A stretch of 64,000 nt of DNA from Guillardia theta CCMP2712 (Eukaryota; Cryptophyceae; Pyrenomonadales; Geminigeraceae), in the NCBI RefSeq assembly GCF_000315625.1, contig NW_005434576.1, forward strand, positions 25,063-89,062. Direction: 5' to 3'. Each line of letters opens with the position of its first letter. The stretch's first letter is position 1. This document shows, piece by piece, positions 21,058-32,149 of this stretch. Below the pieces are notes generated by a model, which did not search any database, had not been told where the DNA came from, and worked only from the letters and a program-made list of their open reading frames with translations. Both the position numbers and the translations under genes were made by a program.

Positions 21058-21660
21058 CATCAGGGATGTATTGATCAGGGATGTACTGATCAGGGATGTA
21101 TCATATTGATCAGGGATGTATTGATCAGTACTGGTCTTTAATTAACTTTGATCAGGGATGTATTGATCAGGGATGTATTGATCAAGGATGTATTGATCAG
21201 GGATGTATTGATCAGGGATGTATTGATCAAGGATGTATTGATCAGGGATGTATTGATCAGGGATGTATTGATCAGTACTGGTCTTTAACTTTGATCAGGG
21301 ATGTATTGATCAGGGATGTATTGATCAGGGATGTATTGATCAGGGATGTATTGATCAGGGATGTATTTAACTTTGATCAGGGATGTATTGATCAGGGATG
21401 TATTGATCAGGGATGTATCATATTGATCAGGGACGTATTGATCAGGGATGTATTGATCAAGGATGTATTGATCAGGGATGTATTGATCACTGAGGGATGT
21501 ATTGATCAGGGATGTATTGATCAGGGACGTATTGATCAGGGATGTATTGATCAGGGACGTATTGATCAGGGATGTATTGATCAGGGATGTATTGATCAGG
21601 GATGTATTGATCAGGGATGTATTGATCAGGGATGTATTGATCAGGGATGTATCAGTCAGT
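21058..21660. repeat. 15-bp minisatellite with TGATCA core
   Basis: About 35 tandem copies of ATTGATCAGGGATGT, with point variants AAGGATGT and GGGACGT. The array is broken in four or so places by short spacers such as ACTGGTCTTTAACTTTGATC and CATATTGATC. Every unit carries the palindrome TGATCA. The 15-bp period is a multiple of three, so it reads open in several frames (LIRDV or DQGCI), but it has no coding context. Confidence 0.97.
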
Positions 21661-22412
21661 ACTAGTGATCACCTGTTACTGTCTCAGGCTCGGTGGCTCA
21701 GAGTGATGGGTCCTAGGACTTATTATTGCCTGTTGCAAAAAGCCTTTCCTGGCTAAGACCCCCCTAAGAATCTTTGATAGAACCAGGGTCCTACAAACGC
21801 AACTTTTGTTTTCAACATCCACCCCACCACCTCCCATTATATGACCCACCCTCCCATGTTAACATCATGACTCTCAGCTTACCACCCACCCCTTCCTCCA
21901 TGGTCCTTACACCTTCTCCAGTACCTCCGAATCTTATATCACTGATGCCAGTACCCACCCCCTGGTAATTACATCACTGATGCAAGTACCCACCCCCTGG
22001 TAATTATATTACCATGTTTCCCATCAGGATGCATTCTGGCTGATCAGGAACCGACCCTCTGAGTGACACAATTGTACCCCCCCTATGAGCCTCATNNNNN
22101 NNNNNNNNNNNNNNNNNNNNNNNNNNNNNNNNNNNNNNNNNNNNNNNNNNNNNNNNNNNNNNNNNNNNNNNNNNNNNNNNNNNNNNNNNNNNNNNGTTGG
22201 GAGATTCGCCCTCGGGGCACGGGATAGGTACCATGGAGCCAGTACCCCTCCGTGTCAGATCGGACCCAGCCCGCTTCATGCCACCCCCCCCTCCTTCCAG
22301 TCCACCCAGTCCACCTGTGCCGAGCTTTCAAGGCCTGTTCCCCCTCCTCGTATTCCCCCTTCCCAGCCCCCCCCCCCCATCTCTTAATCCTCCCTCTTAC
22401 TGCACAACCGCC
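21661..22412. other. Intergenic TACCCC-rich region with assembly gap
   Basis: About 21820-22085 and 22200-22390 are C-rich, with repeated GTACCCACCCC, ACCACCCACCCC and a direct duplication of about 38 bp around ATCACTGATGC (21936-21970 versus 21970-22008). An N run covers 22096-22195. No gene is seen; this is the upstream region of the 564-aa gene. Confidence 0.6.
22096..22195. other. Assembly gap (100 N)
   Basis: A run of 100 N, the usual placeholder for a gap of unknown length. Confidence 0.99.
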
Positions 22413-24107
22413 ATGAAGCAGACCAAGAACGAAGTCCTGATCCAAGATGCTGCGTCCACCCTCGTACAGCTCGCCTCGAAGCCATCTCAAGATGAGTCCA
22501 GCCCCAGCGACCTGCTGGATATCGGACATCTCGAGAGAGAGACGGTCTCCCTGTTCGAGCAGCACGTTCTCGAGCCGTTCCTCCTTGAGTCGTGCAAGAA
22601 TGTCAACGGTACCTCTCACATCGTCTTCGACGACGTTTTCAGCCACGTCAAGTGCATCAAGAAGTGTGGCTCGTTCCTGTGCAAAGCAGACAACTCCCAG
22701 CTCCTGGTCGGGGTGCCCTACGGCAGGACCGCAGTATCGCAGCTTGAGCAGGGATGTATGTACACCACCGTGTCCGGGGAATACCGCTTCTACGTACACA
22801 AGATCTCACATCAAGGTTCTCTAGGGATGCGGCCGACTCCCGTCGAAGATGGCGAGTGCTTGGATCCTCGGCGAATCACCCTGACCCTCAGCATAGACCA
22901 CATGGATCAGAGTCTCAACGAGACGCGAGCAGTCGACAACTCCAAGACGATGAGCCTCGTGCTCTTCCGATCCATGAAGCTGCAGAACGGAGATAGGAAG
23001 CAGCTCCTGCAAATCAATGGCCCCTTGACGGGAGAGGAAGTGGATGACTTTCTCAAGCACTTCATGTCTGAGGTCATGATCACTCCCATCGAGTGGAAGG
23101 AAGGTTCTTCCATCTACGGCGTCACAGACTCCGTGCTGCTTCACGAGCAGGGGTGGGGGCTTGACACAAGCGTGCTCACCGAGCTGACGGACGCGAAGGT
23201 GCTCCAGAACTTTGCCATCGTGCTCAACGTTGACATCGAGTGCTCTTTCTCGACGCTTGACGAGGCCTGCTCAGTGTTCAGCTGTCTCCCGGCGGCAGAG
23301 CAGGCGCGAGCAAGCAGGAGGTTCTTAGACTGGATCGTCTCGAGTACTCAAGGGGGACGTAAGCACTGGCGGCGAAAGATTCTGGAAGACTTTGACGAAG
23401 CTGTTTTACAGCATGAGCTTGACATCAAGAACTCCAAGTTTCGCAGCACCATCCTCAAAGGCCTCGGTAAGCGCCAGACGGTAACTCTACACAGGACGGG
23501 GATCTTGCAGATGCAGATGGTGAGGAGGCCGCGGGAGCTGCGGGTAGCAGTGGCGCGGAAGCTGGTCGAGCTCCATCGGGCTGCGATGAGCAACGGATGT
23601 GGTCAGCCCTTGTTCGTGCCGCTCGCTTTGAGGCACAACCGATGCCTCAAGCGACGGATCTTGAGCAGCCCTGCGGCAGATCCAAGGGCGTCAGTCAAGG
23701 CCGAGAAACGACAGCAATGTCAAGCGGGCAGCGCTTTCAAGCTTCAGAACCTCGGACAAGCGTCGTCGGGGCTTCCGATATCAGCTCTGGTCTCTTCGGA
23801 GCCTTCAACTGAAGAGACTCGGAGCGCCAAACGCATGAAGTTCAGCTCTCAACCGCTCAACACCAGCATGCTGCATGCATGCCTCCTGCCGAAAGTATCG
23901 CAAGACCTGCAGGCAGCAGCAAGCTTGTGCAGCCCCATCACAGTTCCTCTCATGCTGCCGGGTTGGATCGAGCTCGTGCCGCGGCAGATGCTTCCCGTCT
24001 ATACTTGGCAGCCGAGTCCAGCAGAGCTGGCAGAGTTGCTGGCTCAGGCTCAGAACGATCTGTTGCGGGCCTCAACGATGGACGGTTCTAAGCCTCCTGG
24101 CAACTGA
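22413..24107 (+). CDS. Orphan 564-aa protein, function unknown
   Basis: A single open exon from the ATG at 22413 to the stop at 24105-24107. I do not recognise the family. Residues about 1-330 have globular composition, with several Cys (FSHVKCIKKCGSFLCKAD, EQGCMYTT, NVDIECSFSTLDEACSVFSC). Residues about 330-440 are basic and helical (GGRKHWRRKILEDFDEAVLQ, RRPRELRVAVARKLVELHRA). The last 120 residues are low-complexity, with a possible basic nuclear signal (RSAKRMKF) and a Pro-rich end. The lack of introns is unusual here. The Cys spacing does not match any zinc-finger class I can name. It is probably lineage-specific; a chromatin or nuclear role is only a guess. Confidence 0.75.
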   Translation: MKQTKNEVLIQDAASTLVQLASKPSQDESSPSDLLDIGHLERETVSLFEQHVLEPFLLESCKNVNGTSHIVFDDVFSHVKCIKKCGSFLCKADNSQLLVGVPYGRTAVSQLEQGCMYTTVSGEYRFYVHKISHQGSLGMRPTPVEDGECLDPRRITLTLSIDHMDQSLNETRAVDNSKTMSLVLFRSMKLQNGDRKQLLQINGPLTGEEVDDFLKHFMSEVMITPIEWKEGSSIYGVTDSVLLHEQGWGLDTSVLTELTDAKVLQNFAIVLNVDIECSFSTLDEACSVFSCLPAAEQARASRRFLDWIVSSTQGGRKHWRRKILEDFDEAVLQHELDIKNSKFRSTILKGLGKRQTVTLHRTGILQMQMVRRPRELRVAVARKLVELHRAAMSNGCGQPLFVPLALRHNRCLKRRILSSPAADPRASVKAEKRQQCQAGSAFKLQNLGQASSGLPISALVSSEPSTEETRSAKRMKFSSQPLNTSMLHACLLPKVSQDLQAAASLCSPITVPLMLPGWIELVPRQMLPVYTWQPSPAELAELLAQAQNDLLRASTMDGSKPPGN

Positions 24108-24630
24108 TCATCGGAATAGACTAGGCGGAATAATTGTGACTCGATTGCTCACTGAGTTAGAAAAGTGACCAATGATATCCGAATAATAAGTTGTGAGTTT
24201 GACGGTGAACGTCATTTCCTTGCCTCTATATTGATTCTTGCGCTTTTCAAGTGATGATAATGGTTCTCAGAAGCACTGGCACTCTCAGCCTACTAGTTTA
24301 AGTGCCGGGTGTTGCTACTCATCATGCTTTTATGTTTCACGTAGTGATGCATTACCGGGCCCGGCCGGGCCCGGTGCGGTGGCGGTCACGGGTGATTTGG
24401 CTTGTCAAAATGGGAGAAACAAGATGAAGAGAAGCGGGAAAATGAAGAAGCCGCCGCACAGGAGTTGGTGACGGGAGGGGGGGAGGGGGGTTGGTGAGAG
24501 AGAAGGGGAGAGAAGGGGAGAGAGGGGGAGAGAGATAGAGCAATAGAAGGGGAAAGCGAGGCAGGGAGGCAGGGAGGGAGGGGCTGGGAGGGAGAGTCGG
24601 AGGAGAAGGGTGTGGGGGGTGAAGGAAGAT
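24108..24630. other. Intergenic region with small GC island
   Basis: About 24345-24395 is GC-rich with CCGGGCCCGGCCGGGCCCGG. A purine-rich GGGGGAGAGA repeat follows at about 24475-24620. A charged open segment at 24396-24470 could be an upstream exon of the TPR gene, but no in-frame ATG supports it. Confidence 0.5.
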
Positions 24631-27600
24631 ATGTCGGGGTATACGTTGGTCAACCCGTTGGTGTCCGAGCTGAAGAAGATGATGGAAGAGGAGGTGAATC
24701 TTAGCCTTTCTTGCTTCCACTCCTCACTTCCTCCCTCCTGCCCAGCGCTTCCGAGAGGCTCTTGCCTGTGTCGAGAAGGAGCTAAGTGAGCGCGTTGCAG
24801 CCCTTCTCCTCCTCGATGACTGCAGTATGGCAGATGCTGAGATCAGCAGGCACCTCAGGGCTGAGCTTCTTGCCCTACGATGCTCCTTGTACCAACATGC
24901 AGGAGGCAAGGGAGGAGGAGGAGGAGGAGGAGGATGAGGAGGAGGAGGCTTGTTTACTGACATCTCTTCCTGTTCTGCAGCTGAGCAGAAAGCACTTGCA
25001 GATGCTGATGAGTGCATCAAGCTGACGCCAGACGTGACGGGGGGATACCTGCTCAAGGGACAGATCCTGAGCTCCTTGAAGCAGTTCGGAGATGCGCTGA
25101 ATGTAGTGAAGCTCGGCATGGCGAGATGCAAGGAGGTGGCTGAGTTGGAGGAGCTGCTATCGTCCATCCAAGGGAAGATGGAGTTCAGGGATGCCAAGAC
25201 GTCGCTGGAGCGCGGAGATGCTAGAAAATCTATCCACATCCTCACTAAGTTGGTCCGACAGTCGGGGGAGCTTCCTGTTGACCTGTTCAAGGTCAAGCTG
25301 CAGAGAAGCAGGGCGTTTGTCAGCGAGAGAAAGTGGCAGGAGGCGCTGGAGGATGCGCGAGAATGTGTCCGACTGTGTCCGAGGGACACCCGTGCGTGGA
25401 TGGTGAGGGAGCGAGTTGTAATGATGTTTCTGGTGCTGGTGCTGGTGCTGGTGCTGGTGCTGGTGCTGGTGCTGGTGCTGCTAATGCTGTTGATGATGGA
25501 TGTGGTAATGGTGATATAGTGCAGATGATGATGGAAGAAGGGAAGGAAAGCAACGAAGAAGAAGAAGATGACATAAGTTTGCAGGCGCTCTCCACTGCAT
25601 ATGACGGGATGGGGAGGATGCAGGAGGCAAGAGCCGCCTACTACAAGTCTCTTGACTTTGGAAAGAAGGTGCGGCTGTAACAAGTCACGATGCGCCGAAG
25701 ATGATTCACACAGGATGAGGGAGACATGTTCCTCAAGGAGTTTGATAAGATGGATAGACTCCACCAGCGGGTAAGTGAGGAAAGAGGAAGAGGGAGGAAA
25801 ATGAGAGAAGGAGGAGAACAGTGCATGGAAGTTGGTAGGGAGGTTGTGGAGATGAAGTGCGAAAGGAGGAGGAGGAGGAGATGCAGGAGAAGGGAGAGAG
25901 GCACGGGAGTAGGTAGAATGCGAGAAGAAGGGAAGTATCCAGTGGATATTGTCAAAGTCTGAGCAGGTTGTTTTCCAGGGAAACGCCTTGTTTTATGACC
26001 ACCAGTTCCACGATGCCGAAGTATGTTACACCGATGCCATCAAGTTGAACTTGTCGGTGAGATTCAATCTTCATCAAATCTGATTTCTCGTCAATACTGC
26101 TTCCAAGTTTTCATCTCCTTCTTTTTGCTTCACCTGTGTTTCTACTCCTGCTCGATTTGCTTTACTTTCCTCCTCGTGATCTTCGTTCCATGTCCTTTGT
26201 TGTTTGTTGTTTGTTGTTTGTTCTTGTTCTTCTTTGAAAGGCAAGTTTCTAGTTGTCGCCAGCGGATGCATGGGAAGAACACTTTCAAGGCAAAATCTCA
26301 GCCAAGAAACGACTGCAGAGGCTAGCAGAGTTGTATTCAAACAGAAGTGCATGTTATGTTGCAAGGAATGAGTTCAAAGCTGCAATCAGTGACGCGAAGG
26401 TATCATGTCGTTTCATGTCATTGAGGTCTGACATATAGTAGGAGTGCATGAAGATTGCTCCGACGTGGCCGAGAGCTCATTTCAGGTTGTTGAGAGGAGG
26501 AGGAGGAGGAATGAAGGGAGGGCGGAGCATGAGTGAAAAGGAAAGAGCAGAGAACACTCACATAAAGAAATGACATGTGATGTCGGCAGAAGGAGGAGGA
26601 GAGTCAAGATGCTAGGAGAGGAGAAAGAAGGACGGGAGAGAAGATGAGATTAGAGGAGAGAGGGGAGAGGAGGGAGGAGGGAGGAGGGAGGAGGGAGGAG
26701 GGAGGAGGGAGGAGAGTTCAGAAAAGAGGCTTTGACGTGTTCTGTTTGTCAGGCTCGGGTCTTCCTTGTTCGAGTCAGTCAAGCAGGCAAACTTAGCAGA
26801 GCTTTACATGCGGAGCGACACAGGTAGAGCAAGTGAGGGGGGAGCGACAGGGATAGAGAGGGAAGAGAGCCAGTTTGATGGGATGTGAGGAGAGGAGAGG
26901 AGAGGAGAGACGGAAAAGGGGAGAAAAAAGAGAGAGGAGGAGAGGGGAGGGGAGGGGAGGGGAGAAGAATCAGAGGGGAGAGGAATAGCGAAAAGGAGGA
27001 CGTCTGAAGTGAACTGGCGCAGGAGATCTACGAGATCTGATCCGAGCAGAGCGAGCATTAAAGAAAGGATTTGAACTCGCTCCTCCTCCTGGCGACCAAG
27101 GTAGTAGCTTGAGGAGGAGAAGAGGAGGAGGAGGAGGAGAGTAAGGAGCAGGAGGAGAGCGAGGAGGAGGAGAAAGAGGAGGAGGAGAAAGAGGAGGAGA
27201 AAGAGGAGGAGAAAGAGGAGGAGGAGGACAGTACAGAGAGATACTGACTTCGTGTCTTCCTTCAGCTTGTCTCGACAAGTTGTCGGAGCTACAAGATTTC
27301 AAGGCTGCCACTCTTGAAGGAGCGGAGGAGGAAGAGATGAAAGCGCGCAAGGTCAGACCTCCTTCTCCCCTCTCTCTCCTCTCTGCTGATGCTCCCATTT
27401 CTTCCGCAGCTCTTTGCAGCATCAAACATGTCTGCTGCTGCTGCTCGCCTTGAAAACGTTGAGAGAAAAAACCTGATTATGCTTTTGCTTGCTCCTCCTG
27501 CTCCGCCTCGTTCTCCAATTCGTCCTTCTCCTCCTCCTGCTCTTGTTCTTGGCCTGCTGCACCTCTTTCTCCTGCTCTTCCTGTTGCTCCTGCTGTTGAT

Positions 27601-28190
27601 CTTCTTCACCCCTCTTCCTCCGCTTCCTCCGCTTCTGATGACCAGAACTCAGTGTTGACTTTCTCCTGCTGCTCACTTAAATTTCCAGGCTCTCCACCTC
27701 ACCGCCTGCGTGTACGGCAGAGACAGCAAGGAAGTGTTGGAAAGACTGCGGGACATCGCAGATCTGAACGACGTTGTTGGTGAGCATGGAAGAGGATAGG
27801 ATGAGGATGAGGACGAGGATGAGGAGGGGGAAGAAGAAGAGGAGGAAGATTGGGAAACTAGTAGAAGTAGTAGAAGGAGGAGGAGGAAGAACGGGAGGGA
27901 GACCCGGTTGGGAAGGTGAGAACGAGATCCCGCAGGAAACTACGAGTCGACGATCCCCATCAGGACGAGGTTAATGCAAGAGAAGGTGAAGAGAGGAGGA
28001 GGAGGAGGAGGAGGAGGAGGAGGAGGTGTGGGGGGGGAGGGGGGAGAGGAGGAGGAGGAGGAGGAGAAGGAGGAGGAGGAGGAGGATGTGGGTACAACAA
28101 GAGATTGCTGCCACCTCAATTTGTTCTGAGCAGCCGATGAGCATGGTCAGAGCCCTTGACCTTGCGTTAGCCTACAAGGTGTTCTTTCCG

Positions 28191-28234
<44 letters not shown>

Positions 28235-29396
28235 GCTCTCCTCCTCCTCATTTTATCCGTCCCCGTTGCCCTGCTCCCGTTCAACAGTTTCTTCTTTTCC
28301 TCTTTCTTCCTCCTCTTCTCTCGTCTTCCCCAATCATCTAACATTATGAAGAATTGCAAACAATATGAATCAGCTGTGTTTGTCTACAAACAAGTTCTTC
28401 AAAACCTCAACACTCAGTGCGAGGTGAGGAGGGTGAATCTTGAATTCCTTTCCTCTTGCCTCCCCTCTTCGTCCTCCTGTTTCACCTGCTTCCCTGCTCC
28501 CTTGTATTCCTCTTCCTCTTCCTCTTCCTCTTCCTCTTCCTCTTCCTCTTCCTCTTCCTCTTCCTCTTTCTACTAATCGACTTCCTCGTCATCCTCTTCC
28601 TTCTCAGACTTTTCCTTCTCCACCTTCCCCAATCATTTTCGGTTTTGCAAGGCCACCATAGAAGAAGCGCTGGCCATGAACGAGATCGCGGGTTTTCCCA
28701 TCTTCTCCTCCTCCTCCCTCCCTCAACGCGTGTCAGGATGCTATAGGGAGATGAATCAGCCGCAGCAGGCGTACCAAGTCTTGCAGCTTGTCAGTTGTTC
28801 TTTGAATGATTGTTTTCTCTGTGGTTCCTGACATGCTGGCGAGTTTCGCTGATACTGCATTCACTTGTCAAACTATTTCATCTCTTCCTTCCTTATTTGA
28901 CTTTTCATCTTCTTCTCACATTATTCCATGATATCATCTTCTCCGAACATCACATCAACGCTCGTTTTCTTGGATGTATTCTTTTGACAATGTGATGTAA
29001 TCCTAAGATGTCTTTCAACTGACGACGTGTTTCTCTTGTACCGCAACTTCTCTTCTCTTGTACCCTGATCCTCTTGCAGGCTGTTGAGCTCTCTAGAAGG
29101 CTTGGAGGAGACGTAAGAGGAGGGAGGAGGGAGGAGGGAGGAGGGAGGAGGGAGGAGGGAAGGAAGGGAGTACATCTAGGAGGAAAAGGAGGAGATATTA
29201 ACTTTTCTTTGTCTCACATCAAACGTTTCTCAGCTCTCGTCTCTGTATGCCATGACGTTGCAGAATCTCCTGATAATTCTCAACATGATGGGAACGTGAG
29301 TCTGCTCTACTTGTCCTGCAGCTGATTCTCTTTCTTGTGTTCTCCCAGCCGCCAGTTTGAGGCTCAGGAGCTGAAGAAGAGAGCGTCAAAGTAAGC

Positions 29397-29461
<65 letters not shown>

Positions 29462-30137
29462 CCTCCTTCTCCTCGTCCTTGTCCTCGTCCTCGTCCTCCT
29501 CCTCCTTGTGTTGAGCATCCTCTCAAAGCATTGCTACCTGTCCTCTGCATGACATTCCTGTCAGGCTCCTCCGCCACATGCCCGCAAAGGATGGGACTGA
29601 GAAGAGCGGCAATTCTCCTCCCCTCTGCTCTGCTCTGCTCTGCTCTGCTCTGCTCTGCTCTGCTCTGCTCCTCTCTCTTTTCTTCCCCTTTCCGTCCTGT
29701 CGTCAGACATGACTTGCCTCGCAGTCTTCTCGCTCAGCCTGGACATCTGGATGACTACTGAAGATGTCTTCAATGTCAACCGATGGCCCAACAGAGTCGT
29801 CAGGAATATGGTCCTTCATCCCTCAGCTGCTGCTGCTGCTGCTGCTGCTGCTGCGCTTGTTTCTCTTCTGCCTATCATTCCCATTTTCCTCCTCTTCCTC
29901 TTCCTCTTCCTCCTTCTTTCTGTCTCTGTCTTCTCAATCTCGCTACTTCTTCTTCTGCTCCCTTCCATCTCCCTCCTTCTTTCCCTTCTCCTCAACTCTG
30001 ATCTTTGACGGGGTTGCAGCCTGTGGACCTTGACATGTCGAGTTTTGACATGAGGAGTTCGAAGAGTCTTGACGTAAGGAGTTCGAGAGGGAGTGAATCA
30101 CATGTGACTAGAAGCGTTCATGAAGAAGGTTGTTGCA

Positions 30138-30204
<67 letters not shown>

Positions 30205-30657
30205 CACCCTTGTTTCTTTCACTGTCCTCATGATACCTACAGAGGCTCATCACAGCCTCCTCGACCTCAACCTCACTCCTCGTCTCGTCGATGACTCTGC
30301 CGTCCGTCGCCTCTCCGTCGCCAGTACCCCCCACACTCGCGACAAACTTGCTGCCAATCGCGAAGGTCTCCTCTACCTCCTTCTCTCTGCTCCGTGCTCC
30401 ATGCCCCCTTCTCCCTGCCGCTCTTTCTGCTGCCTCTGCTCCATCCTCGTCTTTCATTCCTCAAGTCTTCCTCCTGCACTTCTTCTCTCTGGTCCTCACC
30501 TCTTCCTCTGCACGCAGACGGCTCGGTCAGAGGCATCACCCCAACTTTCGCTGCAGTCCATCGGGACGGCCAGAGCTCCGTCGCCACCTCCGTCGAGTCA
30601 GGGCGATCGCTCTCAAGGGTTGAGAAGGTACGAGGAGTGGCAAGAGAGCCTTGCTAA
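24631..30657 (+). CDS. Multi-exon tetratricopeptide-repeat (TPR) protein
   Basis: Exons in continuous frame: 24631..24693, 24746..24905, 24981..25402, 25585..25668, 25714..25770, 25979..26056, 26253..26399, 26442..26485, 26753..26823, 27023..27100, 27266..27351, 27689..27779, 28102..28178, 28352..28423, 28652..28691, 28737..28789, 29080..29112, 29234..29295, 29349..29390, then from 29565. This covers about 590 residues, mostly TPR helices: KALADADECIKLTPD, WQEALEDARECVRLCP, ALFYDHQFHDAEVCY, ELYSNRSACYVARNEFKAAI, CKQYESAVFVYKQVLQNL and QPQQAYQVLQL. The later spacing recalls kinesin-light-chain-like or TTC proteins. Downstream coding-like segments (30021..30121, 30242..30363, 30521..30657) form a Ser-rich tail, but the junction near 29600-29800 is unresolved. 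Intron 24906..24980 has a GC donor. A protein-protein scaffold is the likely role. Confidence 0.78.
25425..30200. repeat. Cluster of intronic simple repeats in the TPR gene
   Basis: Nearly every long intron of this gene has its own simple repeat: (CTGGTG)n about 25430-25483; GGA-type about 26660-26715, 27110-27230 and 27990-28085; (CTCGTC)n about 28193-28237; (TTCCTC)n about 28507-28568; (GGGAGGA)n about 29118-29160; (CTG)n about 29399-29460; (CTCTG)n about 29628-29670; (CTG)n about 29823-29855; (CTCCTG)n about 30138-30200. Most have a period of 3 or 6. Confidence 0.9.
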
Positions 30658-31205
30658 TAGGGGGGGAGGAGGAAGAAGAGGAGGGGAAAGGAAGGAGTAG
30701 AAAGGATGATCGTAATGATGACGAGGAGAACGTGGTGGTGGTGGTGGTGGAGGAGGAGGAGGAGGACGAGGTGTGAGGAGGAGGAGAGGGGGGGGGGGAA
30801 GGAGGTGTATGGCTTGACTCGTGGGTAGATGCTGCAGGAAAGAGCAGCAAAGAGAGCAGTGGAGGAACAGCGGCGCGCAGAGACGCGTCCAGCCAACTAC
30901 ATTCGATGAGGGGGGGGTGCGTTTGGAGGAGGAGACGAGGAGGAGGCAACAAGGAGGGAGAAGGGGTTTGGAAGAATCGTATCATCATGTATATATCTTG
31001 TATGCCTGCAGCCTCCTCCTGCTCCTCAACTCCTGCTCCTTCTCCTTGCCTCTGGGTTCTCAGTTCGCTATCTTCATCGTTGGATCGCAGCAAGATCCCA
31101 CACCATCTCAGTCGTAGACTTCCCCTGCCTTCAAGAACATCAGTGCTCAGCTTCATACTCTCCTCCTCCTCCTCCTCCTCTCCCTTCCTCCTATCCCTTC
31201 CTCCC
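30658..31205. other. Convergent intergenic region
   Basis: This lies between the 3' ends of the TPR and MetAP1 genes. It contains purine-rich and GGT/GGA repeats (about 30660-30800) and CTCCTC repeats (about 31160-31200). No gene was seen; alternative 3' exons of either gene cannot be excluded. Confidence 0.5.
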
Positions 31206-31459
31206 TCACCTCGCTGTGAGGATCTCGACGCCAGTCTCTGTGACCAGGAAGGTGTGCTCAAACTGAGCAGACCTGAGAAGAAACAACTTGAGCACCCGGT
31301 ATCCTCTTACTCCTCCTCCTCCTCACCTCTTTCCATCTCGTGTTACGGCTGTCCATCCATCCGGCCATGAGGTATCTTGCCAGTTCGATCCCAAGTTGAT
31401 CATCGGCTCGATCTGATGTACAGCAACTTGCACGTCACCACCCGCACAACTGAAGACAC

Positions 31460-31498
<39 letters not shown>

Positions 31499-32063
31499 GG
31501 ACGCATCCTGCCTCTCAATCCTCTCACTCCCTCCTGGATCTCTTTCCCCCCTTCTCTCATCTTTCGCTCTCTCTCGCTACTTCGCAATTCACTCTCACCG
31601 TGAAGGTATGACCAGCCTTCATGATACCGACAGCCTTGTTCTTCTTGTAGTGAGGGATGTTTGGTGTCGTGTGGAAGAGGTTCCCAATACCGTGACCTGC
31701 AGGCAAAACGAATCAACTGAAGTTTTAACCGACCGACATCCCAAAAATCTAAAATCTCAGCGGAGGTCTAAAAACAGAAACAACACATAACCAGCTGCAA
31801 AGTCTCAACCAACTGGTAGGGACTTTCTCCTTCGTTCCTACTTCTCTTCTTGGCCCCTCTTCTTGCTGACTGCCTGCCTGCCTGCTTCTCACCGCAGTAT
31901 CCTTTCACGACGGCACACCCGTTGGCAGCAGCAACGTGTGAGATTGTGGCGCCGAGATCGCGATACATGGTGCCAGGACGGATCATCTCGCATGCTGCCT
32001 GCAGCAGAATGTAAGAAGCAACTTTCTTCTGTTCTTCATCAGCATCTCTACAGTCACAATTGC

Positions 32064-32149
<86 letters not shown>

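Noticed and set aside
21058-21660. CRISPR-like array or a repeat-protein gene
   Set aside because: Units are contiguous with no unique spacers, and the frames are open only because the period is a multiple of three.
27289-27676. Basic or acidic low-complexity frames around the TPR introns
   Set aside because: They are translations of GGA/CCT repeats and not linked to conserved exons.
30536-31261. 241-codon minus-strand frame next to MetAP1
   Set aside because: Composition is repeat-derived (poly-Ser, poly-Pro) and it overlaps the TPR 3' exons and the last MetAP1 exon in another frame.
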